Source of the DNA: Syncephalis plumigaleata
Taxonomy: Eukaryota > Zoopagomycota > Zoopagomycetes > Zoopagales > Piptocephalidaceae
Direction of reading: 5' to 3'
Assembly: GCA_025201365.1 (NCBI GenBank)
Contig: JAIXMF010000005.1
Location: forward strand, 682,001 to 746,000
DNA: 64,000 nt
Part shown: positions 34,916 through 48,889 of the stretch, piece after piece
Position numbering within the stretch: the first letter of the stretch is position 1
Layout: each line of letters begins with the position of its first letter
Made by a program: the position numbers and the translations under genes
Notes under the pieces: generated by a model
The model's database searches: none
Seen by the model: only the letters and a program-made list of their open reading frames with translations
Told to the model about the DNA's origin: nothing

Positions 34916-36549
34916 ATGCTGTCCATATCAGGTTCCTATTCCATTTGGTTAGTGATAACTACCAGTGTTGTAGTACTGCTTGCATTATACAGTTCATTTT
35001 TACTATCAAATCAGCCAACTGCACCGTACATCTCAGACTTATGGTCGTCTAAGCATCGCACCGATTATTCCCTATGTCAGGCTGGTGTTCCCACTTGGTC
35101 CAACTATACAGTGCCCGTAAGAGAACGTTAAATCACATAGCAATACATCAATCACTATCTAATGGTAACTCGTCTACCCTATCTCTAGAGTAATGCTCAA
35201 CTAGTGCATATCCAATTGGTTACACGTCATGGGGATCGTGCCCCTCTACTTGGTATATTCCCTTACGAACAAGTGGACTGGCAGTGTAACGACGCTGAAG
35301 AGGCCATTATATCGCTAGATAACGATAGTAATGACAAGGATCATCGAGTGACCACTGGCTACATACGACGAGTTACCGTACCGTCGAAGAAAGCCTATCC
35401 TCATGCCATATGGTCATCGGGTACTTGTGCCCTTGGTCAATTGACGCGTAAGGGAATACGACAACATGAGATGCTAGGCAGACATTTACGTGACATTTAT
35501 ATCGATCAACTAAAGGTGCTACCCGATCAACTAACTAGTCAATCATGGCTGAACTCATCGGTTCGCGTGCGTAGTACGGACACGCAGCGTACACTTGCCT
35601 CGGCATCCGCTTTACTTCGTGGATTATGGCCGACAACTAAGCGTGACACTGAATCGCAACTGGTTCCCATTAGCGTGTATCCAAGTGTCGCCGAAACGAT
35701 GTGGGGACAAACGTCGAGTTGTCCACGAGCACTTGAACTTGCTCTACAACTACGCACTACATCAAAAACACATGTAGATATGCTTGAGCAATACCAGCCA
35801 TTACGTCATCGTTTAGAGCAGATATTAGGTACGAAACATATGCCATCCTACCAGAATGATGTACGATACTTTATCGAGTATATGGATCCACTGTATACGC
35901 GAATCTGTCATGAAAAACCATTACCATGTCATGACCAACATGGTTGTATCACGAAGGATGACGTTGAGGCCTTGCTCGTAGGTACTAGTGAATCATACGC
36001 ACTACTATGGAATAGTCAGGGATCAGCGGAAGCAGCCGAGTATACTCGACTTCGAATGGGATATTTCCTCGGTGAACTACGTGATCATCTCACCTCTGCC
36101 ATTCATTCATTGGCGACAAATAAATCGACAATGGGATCGATACCGCATTTCGAGTTATTCTCTGGACACGACAGTACTATTTACGGTCTTATTGGTGCGT
36201 TGAACGTGTCAGATCTACGATGGCCACCTTATGTAAGTTAATTGTTGTATATAAGTAATCGTCTATTCCGGTATACAACTAGCTCACTATCATCATCAAT
36301 GATTAGGCATCCAATTTACTGTTTGAAGTTTGGCAATCTGACTCGTATCTTCATAATGATGATGATCACGATGACACATCTACATCCAATTACTTTATAC
36401 GTATTCTCTATAATGGACATCTATTACCATTATCATGGTGTAATCATCAGTCATACTGTCCATTATCCGTTTACTTGAATCATATTAATTCATTAATTCC
36501 AATCAATCTGCTACAAGAATGTAAATCCACGAAAAAGACTAGCGAGTAA
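34916..36549 (+). CDS. Membrane-anchored or secreted histidine acid phosphatase
   Basis: Three exons (34916-35116, 35189-36232, 36307-36549) give 495 residues. The N-terminus has one hydrophobic segment (SIWLVITTSVVVLLALYSSF), a signal anchor or signal peptide. The active-site motif LVTRHGDRAP (RHGxR) and the C-terminal FELFSGHDSTIYGL (HD proton donor) mark the branch-2 histidine phosphatase superfamily. GTCALGQLTRKGIRQHEMLG and VRSTDTQRTLASASALLRGL fit acid phosphatases of the ACP2/PXYLP1/ACP6 type. Paired cysteines support a luminal or extracellular fold. Substrate cannot be set from sequence. An LTR ends 72 bp upstream of the ATG, so promoter and 5' leader may be altered by the insertion. 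Confidence 0.88.
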
Positions 36550-36593
36550 TAAATGTCGATCTTTATTATCATGATCAATGTTCAACATGTTAA

Positions 36594-39861
<3,268 letters not shown>

Positions 39862-42800
39862 TTAACGCGGTAGCTTATTCTGTTTTGTTCTGCCCTTCCT
39901 AATATAAGGAGGTGCAACTCGTTTTGACTTTCTAACAATATCCGCTCGCGATAGAATGGTTGTACTAGCTATGCTCGCACCACTCGTATCTGTATCGTGT
40001 GTCGTGTCATTGTCATTACGTTCGTCATTTGATCTAACGGTCTTCTTGATCATGCCTGCATCCTGCAAGCATTTAATGAGCATTGGCTTTGTTTCACATT
40101 GTTGCGCCTGTAAATAAACTAAATGTCGCTTCTTATCATATTCGCTTAATCTAGTCGTAGCTTGCTTATCCAGCGATAAAGATGATCTCTTGGTGAATTC
40201 TAAGCGTGGCTTCCCAAGCTCGCCCTTTGTCAAGTCGAGTAACTCTGTAATGGTTAATTTCTCACCCGGCTCAATTGGATGTGGATTGGACGGTGTCACA
40301 CAATTCATGTCGACTTCCTTGCGTAGAACATGATCAATATCGACACATGAGAAAAATGCTACAGACTAAATGCAACATAAACAGATTAGTTATGCATTTA
40401 TATAGGTTATCCAGTCATACTTACTTGAGGTAGATCATTAATACCAAGCTTGTAACTAAATAATGCACGCGTCCATAAATTGCTGATTTGCAAGGCCAAT
40501 GCCGCGCGATACTTGTCCTCCTCCTTTACTAAATATCGTATTTCATCGTGAACTGATAGCATAAATCGAGCATCAATATCGTAGCATTTGATCAAATAGG
40601 CCATTGCCGTGATTAACAAGTGTAGATAGTCAACACCCGATGACTGTACCACCCAATTGATACGCGATGTCATAAACTGAATAAAATAATAAAAACAATA
40701 ATTAGTAATCACACTAATGTACCTAACGAGTAACTTACCTGCTTCTCCGTATACTCTGGTGTAAGTGCATCGGTAATGGAACAGCCAAGTACCGGTGTTT
40801 TCGGTGATTTCGAGGTGGCAATATTCTCGAGTGCATTGAATACGTAACTTTCACTGCCACCGAACCAGAATCCCCTACCGAATGGTGTATCAGAGTGCCA
40901 TTTGTTACCTTTGGTAGCCGCGTACAAATCCCATGCTCGTTGCTGAGCCGTTTCCTCGTCCATATTCGGATTGAATTGCATTAGTAATTGTGTAGCGAAT
41001 TTAATACCGGCACCGTAAATTCGTCCGTAATTAAATATCTTGGCATGATCCCGATTAATCCCTAGGATACTCGCTGTTTTCGAGTGCATATCCGTACCGG
41101 CTGATTTCGTGCCTTGCAGCGTCATCCACCCGAAGGCGGTTGCACCGTGTGCACCAAATTGTGCATCACCGATCAAACTAGAGATCCAAAGTTCCTCCGA
41201 GTCAACATCAGCACCGATAATACGATAACCGGGTGGTGCGTGTACCGTTGATTTCAACTCGGATCCAATACGATTCTTCTTCGCGTTACTCGCCGTCATC
41301 CAGGTGGGCTCGACCGCTCGACGTGTAATGGTGCCCATAGTACTGATTTGCGGTAGAATCATACCTTTCCCCGTGCCTGGACCACGAGAGGGTGTACCAA
41401 AATGAATGGCCGGTGTACATCGTACATGAGGTACTGTCAGTGTCGTGTCACTACTGTCGGGCGCTGTTGTATCCGATAATTTATCGATTCTTCCCGCTAC
41501 ACTTGGACATCCTAGTTCATTTGTAATGGCGATGATACTGTTGTCGATGGCTGTAACATCGGTCGTATTATCCCATACGACAAATTGTGAACGTACACGT
41601 TCGCGTGCACTAATCCAATAGGAACAAGACGCGTTCATGGCGAGTGCCTCGCTTGCCAATGGATACTCCGAGGTCAGAGTGCCATCTTCGAATGCACTAA
41701 TATAATTCTTGGCCAATGGATTGCCGCATCGTGCTGCTTCGCCATCTTTGTGTGGGATCTTATAGTAAATACCATCAGTGTCCTCGGCGGGAATAGGCTC
41801 ATACTCGGCATTGGCTAGTTCAGGATCCAGGGGTGTGTCCTCTTCGACTGGCAACAGAAACAATGGAGTATCCTTATCATTATTATTGTCATCAAGCGGT
41901 GGTTTCGGCGGGAATTTCAACGGTGTCAATTTGGTATTGAAATCGGCGTCTCGTGGTACTCGAAATGTCCAGCCATGCAACTGACTGTAATACAACGGGT
42001 AGCCATTCCACTTCAACTTGAGTAATAAGGGAGCGATCCTCGATCTTGTCGTTAGTTTCGGTTGTTTAGTCGTTCGATCGCATAGATCGCGATACCATAA
42101 CGGATAGCCCGGCATGAATTGACGAGCCACCGGACGTGGTTCCCCATTCTTGGCATAGCTGCCATCCTTGCGATACTTTGCCTTCGTCATACGTAATTCG
42201 GGTCTTGTCCAATCCAATTGTTTCAGCCATGGATCTTGCATGGGATTCGACTCGTTCAGCGCCTCCAATGCTAATTCACGTAATTTGGACTCCACATGCT
42301 TCGATCTCTCCTGGTAGATGCACTCGGATCGAGCAATGTACTGGGGCCAGCCCTCGTCGACCGTAAGGAACGAGCTACCCATCTGTAGCATACCAAAGAA
42401 CGCGACGGGATGTGGACATTTCTTAAGGTATTTGGGAAATACCTCGCAATAAACGTTGTAGGTTGCCTCGACATCAAGTGCGCAGTAATGCATTAAAGCT
42501 TGGAAATTCGATTGCACATCAAATAGCGTGCCCTCCACGAAAATGTTACGCTGCTCCTTGTCCAATTCAATTTGACAATGGAATCGTGCCACCTCACGTA
42601 GACTGTTGACCGAACTGACGTCAAAGTATTTCATCGACTCGTGGTGTTCCCTCAAGTATTCCATGTCACCTTGATCGACCGCTTTAGAGAATTTCAACCA
42701 TCCATTACGCTGTCGAGTGCATAACCCGCTCACCGCCACATGCAAACTCATCGTGTCGATGTAGCCGATACTCGATGGCTTGAGACTGTACTCGTCAAGA

Positions 42801-43670
42801 ATACGCGCTCGATCATACCCCACGTTATGTCCGATAATTACTCGTGCCGATTTGTCAGGTCCACCGCCCATAGGTATCAAGTGTTCACTCGTATCGGATT
42901 CATTAGTCAACCACGGTGATATCCATCCGTACCATGCCTCCGAGGATGCTGCGCAAGCTAACACGGCATGATGACTTTCACGCGGCAAGGTTTCCACGTC
43001 AAACACGAGTATATCCTCCGAGGGCCATGACACTGGTGTTGCCCGTCCATCCGACGTGTAACGCGTCCATCCCGACTTGAATAGCCATCGATCAGGTCGT
43101 TCGGGTAGTTTAGCCTTCTCGACAAATAGTTTCGCCATTGACAAGTAGGGATGAGCTAGCTCCGCGCCAACATTCATGATATGCTCCTCGATCGTTGATC
43201 CAACCAGTGGTGGCAATGAAAATGGCGTGTCATCCACCGGCTCACCCACCTTCTCCCATATACCTTGTTGTTGCAAGTGTCGTTTGGCAACTTCGAATTC
43301 TTCAGCATCCAATACCTCGCCTTTCCGATTCCTCTGACCGAACAATTGTTTCCACAGTGATGTCGTCAGCATTTGCACGCCAAGCTTATTCATACGTTTT
43401 TCTAAATGATATATATGTATATATGCATATATTCAGTTAGTTCATTGCATCTAATGTCGATCATATATAGTAAATACCCGGTAATGTAGCAGCAATATCA
43501 TTTTCTTGGCGAGATACAGTATCGCTGGCTATTTGTGTACTATAGCCATGGGTTTGTATAGCGGGAAAACATAGTCTACCGGATAGTTCATAGCGTGTTG
43601 ATCGTAATCTACTACCGTAATGCTTATTGGCGAGGATCGCCGAATGACAATGCTTTACTGCTGACCACAT
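39862..43670 (-). CDS. MIP1: Mitochondrial DNA polymerase gamma (Mip1)
   Basis: Four exons (43478-43670, 40739-43401, 40425-40676, 39862-40365) join in frame to about 1,203 residues, close to yeast Mip1. The N-terminus is basic with no acidic cluster, fitting mitochondrial import. Proofreading motifs are VFDVETLP (Exo I), [12 protein letters not shown] (Exo II) and [13 protein letters not shown] (Exo III). Polymerase motif A is [16 protein letters not shown], motif B is [13 protein letters not shown] and motif C is [10 protein letters not shown]. All catalytic acidic residues are present. The C-terminal extension beyond motif C is long and basic, a feature of fungal Mip1. It replicates mitochondrial DNA. 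The large exon is unbroken over 2.6 kb. Confidence 0.95.
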
Positions 43671-44485
43671 TCACTAGCAATTCTATATATTATTTATTGC
43701 CGCTGCTGATATACGTTCTACTCGTACTGTATGAAGAAGTGTTAAACACACACACACACACACTATTCGCGTCTACAATAGCATACGTCTAAACAACAAA
43801 GCAAATAGAAACGTATCTAGACGTCAAGCGATACTCAGAATAAATAGATCGCGTGAAAGAAGCAGTGTTATTATTGCTGAATTACAAAAAGAGCAAAAAG
43901 AAATGAACAATAATAATAATCGACTAGGTCAAATGTGTTTCCATATATCGTACACGTTTAGTAAATTGTTCCTTAACATTTGTCTATCAACATGATAATG
44001 ATATGGATTGATTTACATTTAGGTATATTCATATACATGATGTTCAATACAATCATTTCAATAGAATATAACCAGCTATGATGGTTGTAACAGGTGTACG
44101 CATCATTGTTGATGGAGTATTTTGAAATGATGATGATGTATAGATTCAGACAATTGACAGAGCATGCGGTTACACGACATGACAGACATTCATTCATTCA
44201 TCTAATTGGTACTATCTGTTCGGTGTACCATCTACAAGCAATGAATTGACCATTCAGCTATACTAATATCCGCCATCATCATCTTGGCTATAAATCGAGC
44301 ACTTTTTGACACACTTGACTTGCCATCTTCATACTCGCTCTTCTACTCTACTCTATTCTAGCTACTATCTACTACTACTCGTATATACCACTGCCTTATA
44401 GTCTCGTTCTATTCTACTCTCACTACTTTCTACTCTCGTTCTAGTCAGCTTATCTGTCTATCCATTCCACTAGGCCAACATCAAC
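43671..44485 (+). promoter_or_regulatory. Upstream region of the micro-exon gene, with TATA box
   Basis: About 800 bp. The left part shows (CA)n at 43747-43762 and no gene. A TATAAAT element at 44289-44295 is followed by a CT-rich stretch (about 44325-44470), a typical strong-promoter layout. The ATG lies about 190 bp downstream of the TATA element. Confidence 0.5.
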
Positions 44486-45646
44486 ATGAAGTTCTCTGCC
44501 ATTATCGCTATTGCCGTCGCCGTTGTCGCTGTCGCCAGTCTGGTCGCCGTTGAAGCTAGTCCCGTCCTGGATCGTCGTGGTATGTCTGGCCGTGACCCTA
44601 TCAATTGATGTACTAATTGTAGTCTATTGTTTCATTGTCTACCGATGATTACCGATAGCTCGTAAGCTCATGTGTATCAAATGGTTGTTTTGACATGTTA
44701 ATCACACTATAATGTTTATTATACCTATTAATTTGTTAATAATAGCTGGTAAGTTATCCTATTAACCATAACAAGTACTATGCTAACAGTAGTATACATC
44801 AAAATTATATGTGACTACTATTCCAAGATCATGTAGGTTATAATATAATTGTAATGGGCAGCGCACTAACCACAATACCCCATGTAACCTATATGCTCCT
44901 GTATGTTAGCATGTAAGCTACTATTATGACTGCAGCAAGCGAGGCACTAACCATACTATGACATATGATCTACGTATGTTTCTGTATGTTAGCATGTAAG
45001 CTACTATTCTGACTGCAGCAAGCGAGGCACTAACCATACTATGACATACGATCCATTTATGTTCCTGTATGATAGGGTGTAAGTCATTATTTTGATCGTA
45101 ATAAATGATACACTAATCATGCTATGGCTCATGATCCACGTATGTTTGTGTATAACAGCATGTAAGTCATTATTCTGACCTTAATGAACGTGGTACTAAC
45201 TATAGTATGGCACATGATCCACGTATGTTCCTGTATGCTAGCATGTAAGTTACCATTCTGATTGCAATGCATGGTTGTGCTAACCACGCTATGGCTCATG
45301 ATCCATTTATGTTCCTGTATGATAGGGTGTAAGTCATTACTCTGGTTGTAATGAATGATACACTAACCACGCTATGGCTCATGATCCATTTATGTTCCTG
45401 TATGATAGGGTGTAAGTCATTATTTTGATCGTAATAAATGATACACTAATCATGCTATGGCTCATGATCCACGTATGTTTGTGTATAACAGCATGTAAGT
45501 CATTATTCTGACCTTAATGAACGTGGTACTAACTATAGTATGGCACATGATCCACGTATGTTCCTGTACGATAGCACGTAAATTACCATTCTAGTTGTTA
45601 CCTATGAGGCGCTAATCACATATGAATTATTATATTTCTACAGTGA
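44486..45646 (+). CDS. Predicted secreted His/Gly-rich peptide encoded by an array of single-codon micro-exons
   Basis: Exon 1 (44486-44579) encodes signal peptide MKFSAIIAIAVAVVAVASLV then EASPVLDRR, a dibasic Kex2-like site, and ends in codon phase 1. Twelve micro-exons follow. Their bases and positions are CTC 44659, CTG 44746, ATCAT 44828, CAT 44910, CAT 44993, GGT 45076, CAT 45159, CAT 45242, GGT 45326, GGT 45409, CAT 45492 and CAC 45575 (first base given). A 12-nt exon begins TGA at 45644, and the last exon starts at 45708 with AATAAA at 45856. Introns of 66-84 nt have GTAAG, GTATG, GTAGG or GTAAA donors, an AG, and CTAAC/CTAAT (TTAAT once) about 33-41 nt in. Splicing gives a 44-residue product ending APDHHHGHHGGHH. 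Skipping the 5-nt exon instead leads to another open tail ending EQDKDIIK; skipping everything does too. Role unknown; metal binding is a guess from composition. Confidence 0.6.
44828..45643 (+). repeat. 83-bp tandem repeat, each unit an intron plus 3-nt exon
   Basis: Unit period is 83 bp (once 84), measured between successive AG|NNN|GTAAG cores from 44910 to 45577, with degenerate units at both ends. Units 45079-45241 and 45412-45574 are nearly identical, 333 bp apart, showing a later block duplication of four units. Recognisable words are CACTAAC, ATGATCCACGTATGTT and CTGTATG. Confidence 0.9.
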
Positions 45647-45869
45647 CATTAAGCGGTAGGTAATAATCCACAATGATCATAGCCATACTAATCCATTATG
45701 ATTACAGAGCAAGACAAGGACATCATCAAGTAGATATTATAGGTATTCAAGTCAAGAATGGATTGGTGCAAGACCCTCATTTAGTGTCCATACCATTCAA
45801 GTCATTATTCCTTGGATCAAGAAATATATCTACAAGATCATTCAAGCATTCATTGAATAAATCTATGTG

Positions 45870-46670
45870 ATATTCTGATCATCTTACCTTATAGTCTGAC
45901 CGGACTTCTTGCAATAATTGAATGCACCATTACAACTTTCTTCCAGAAAGTTAAAATGGCCAACACTGAAATGGTAATAATTTGTTTCAATCGTATTATT
46001 ATGAAGCAAATCATTCATCTCTCGTTATATCCCAACTTGCTTGTTTCATAGAAATAAACGATTATTATCAACGAGCGAATGCATGCTTTATTCCAATTAT
46101 CGTTAGATGTCTATATCCCTGTATTTATAGTGAGCATCAAATAGACAAAGACCATCGTCTATAGTATTGCTAAACAATCCGAGTGCATCCGTGACAAATG
46201 GCCAACTATCATTTACATGCTTTCTTTTTGACACTTTCAACTTTGTTTATTCATTCAATTGCTCTTACAAAAAAACCAGTAATTTAATTATTGCGTTCAC
46301 CCAACCAGCTCTATCCAACTATCCTCACTCTTTCTTGCTACTACTCTATCTACCGTCTTTACTCTTGTTAGGCTGAAGTCACTTTACTCCTCTTCTTCTT
46401 TCAGACTAATTGCAACATTTCACTTTACAGCTTTGGCCAAGTGCGTGCACCGAGTCGTTATTTGTTCCATTGTTTGTTTATCGCAATACACGCACTCGCC
46501 CACTCACACATAAGCTCATTCCTTCACAGCAGCTAGGTCTGCTAATATATACGTCTATTGTTCCATTTCTTATTGTAGTGAGCAGCTCACTCATCTTTCT
46601 GGACTAGCATCTACCTTTTCATCTGGCATTTCATTCCTTTTCCGTGACCGTTATTACACTCAAAGAAAAG
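45870..46670. other. Spacer upstream of the coiled-coil protein gene
   Basis: About 800 bp, with CT-rich stretches increasing towards 46.6 kb, as in other promoters here. No gene recognised. Confidence 0.4.
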
Positions 46671-48580
46671 ATGCCAACTTCCATTCCCGAGTATTCTGAG
46701 GCAAGTATATTAACTCTTATGGTCGGCGTTTTGATATTTCTATTACGTACATCCAATGTTATATGAATACTATCCCTTCCTCCCTCCCTCTCCCGTTGGT
46801 TTGCATATCTGCGTGCACGGCATTAAAGGATTCAAAAAAGGGGAGAGAGAGCGAGCAAGCACGGCAAAAGAATCAGTGTGATATAGGTGGATGTTTCATT
46901 TTCCTGCTATTATTGATGCTCATTACCAGTTCCATGTCATTGCTTACCTGTATTTATCACGAGATTGATGCAATAGCAGCAGCAATAATAGTAGCAGCAG
47001 ATATGTAGATTAAGTGAATATCACAGTTATTAACTTTGGTTATGTTATGTCATCGTATAGTCACACTCAACTACTAGGTATCATAATGATAATGAAGAAG
47101 CAAACAATTTGATACTTGCCAGCAATGAAATCTCGGATCATCATCATGGTGTAACAACAACAACAGCTCAGTGTGAATTGGATATAAATTCAACTTCTCC
47201 TCTAGCGGATATAGCCATCGACACCAATGATACGGCCGATTCAAGCGTAGTATTAACGAAAATATTCAGATCTGACACGGAGAACACAGCACGTAGCAGC
47301 TTATTAGAGGATTTCCTTCAATTAGTTGAACCGAGTAAATCGAATGATGATGATGATGATGATGGTACATGTCACCCTCCTTTACACGTATCAAGTAGCA
47401 TGGATACGGTCACGGTTAATTTGGACGATCATCTCGTGCAACAGCAATCGCCTGCCACGAAATTGCACACATCTGAATCGGTGTCATCGTCGACCGCCAT
47501 CATTAGTGACACGGCCGATCCTCGTTTGTTGCGTATTAAACCGGATCAACTGAAACCGCTAGCCACCCTGTTTACCGAATTCTATGAAGCGCAAGCTACA
47601 TCTGATACAGATATGTTACCGCAATACAAACAAGCAGTAGAAGCAATGCATAGTATACCGGTCGAATCACGTCAAGCACTCACCGAGGTGCTTAATGATA
47701 TCGATAGATTGGCAGTTATCACGGGAGATGCATTTGCCGATCAGCGCGTCACTCTATCGAATAATAAACAGGAAGAGATGGCCGCTATCGAATTGGCCAA
47801 ACGTATTATACGCCTATCAAAGCGTATGGACAGCCAACGTGTTGAACTACGTGGCACACGTCAATCGGCTCTAGTTGAACTAACTGACGCCATCGAGCGT
47901 AGCGGTCAGCAAATGGCCGATCAACGCGTGGCTATCGACAATGCATTGGATCGTCGTATGCAATTGGCACGCGTCACCGCCCTAGTCGAGAAGATGGATC
48001 GAACTCGTTTAACCGATCAGGTAAGCAGGATCGACGTAGAAGATGAATGACGATGAATGACGATGATAGATGAGCTAACTGTTATTATTACTATTAGGAC
48101 TGGTTGAATCCGCAACTACAACGAGAAGATGATATCTCACGTATTACACAGCAATTACAGCGTACACCCAGTGCATATATCCGTCAACGATACACGATGA
48201 GTGGGCAGAAACAGCGCGACATGTTCATTGATGGTATAATGACGCGTATTCGTCGATTGGACGAGTTGCGTATGAGTGACCAAGATGCGGAAATGCCGCG
48301 TATTTGGCAGCAACGCCATCAGAAACGCTACTCGATGAGTGACTACGAGGCAATCGAGCAAATAGTCTCATCGGCACCCGAACGATTTGAAGATCAACGA
48401 GCTAGTCGTAAAAGTACAGCATCCACTAGGACAAACAGTCGTGGTAGTAATCTTGCTAGTTCCACTGAAATAACACCATCTAATAGTGGTGGCACGCCTC
48501 GTAAAGGACATAGATCGGTACAATCATTGGATATTCGTCGTCGTCTCTCTAATGCAGCTGAATTCTTCCGTGCCAAATAA
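46671..48580 (+). CDS. Coiled-coil protein of unknown function
   Basis: The clear coding exons are about 47079-48018 and 48098-48580, joined by a short GT-AG intron. A first exon at 46671 (MPTSIPEYSE) is plausible but its join is uncertain; the base run after it (GCAAGT) would be a GC-AG donor. The N-terminal 130 residues are acidic and Ser/Thr-rich. A long helical region follows (ITGDAFADQRVTLSNNKQEE, KRIIRLSKRMDSQRVELRGT, DAIERSGQQMADQRVAIDNA), then a conserved-looking DWLNPQLQREDDISRITQQL and a basic Ser-rich tail with GTPRKGHRSVQSLDIRRR. The DQRV element recurs. No family recognised. The composition suits a cytoskeletal or signalling scaffold, which is only inference. Confidence 0.6.
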
Positions 48581-48889
48581 TCATCTCATTATTGACCTGT
48601 TCATATACACTTATACAATTAGTTAATTAATATTACTTGCATCCATTACTAATTGTCGTTGTCGTTTACTATTCCATCTTCATCTTCATCTTCATTATTA
48701 TCAGTAGGGTCTAGTATCTATTATAAATTATTCGTTTATTTCGTGTTTACAAACTATGTAAATGTATGAAATGTGTAACAACGAATCTTAATAAATATTT
48801 TGAATTTTTCTTTTTTTCTTCTTTTTTAACGATTACTTGGCTATTCTTTACTCGTTCACATCAAGTATACAACGGTACTCGTAGAGAGA

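Noticed and set aside
44828-45643. CRISPR-like or satellite array
   Set aside because: Units are directly adjacent with no unique spacers, and each contains donor, branch and acceptor signals in one orientation downstream of a signal-peptide exon.
45673-45870. 65-residue ORF over the terminal exon of the micro-exon gene
   Set aside because: It crosses the likely last intron and acceptor and has no signal or similarity. The region fits a terminal exon with AATAAA.
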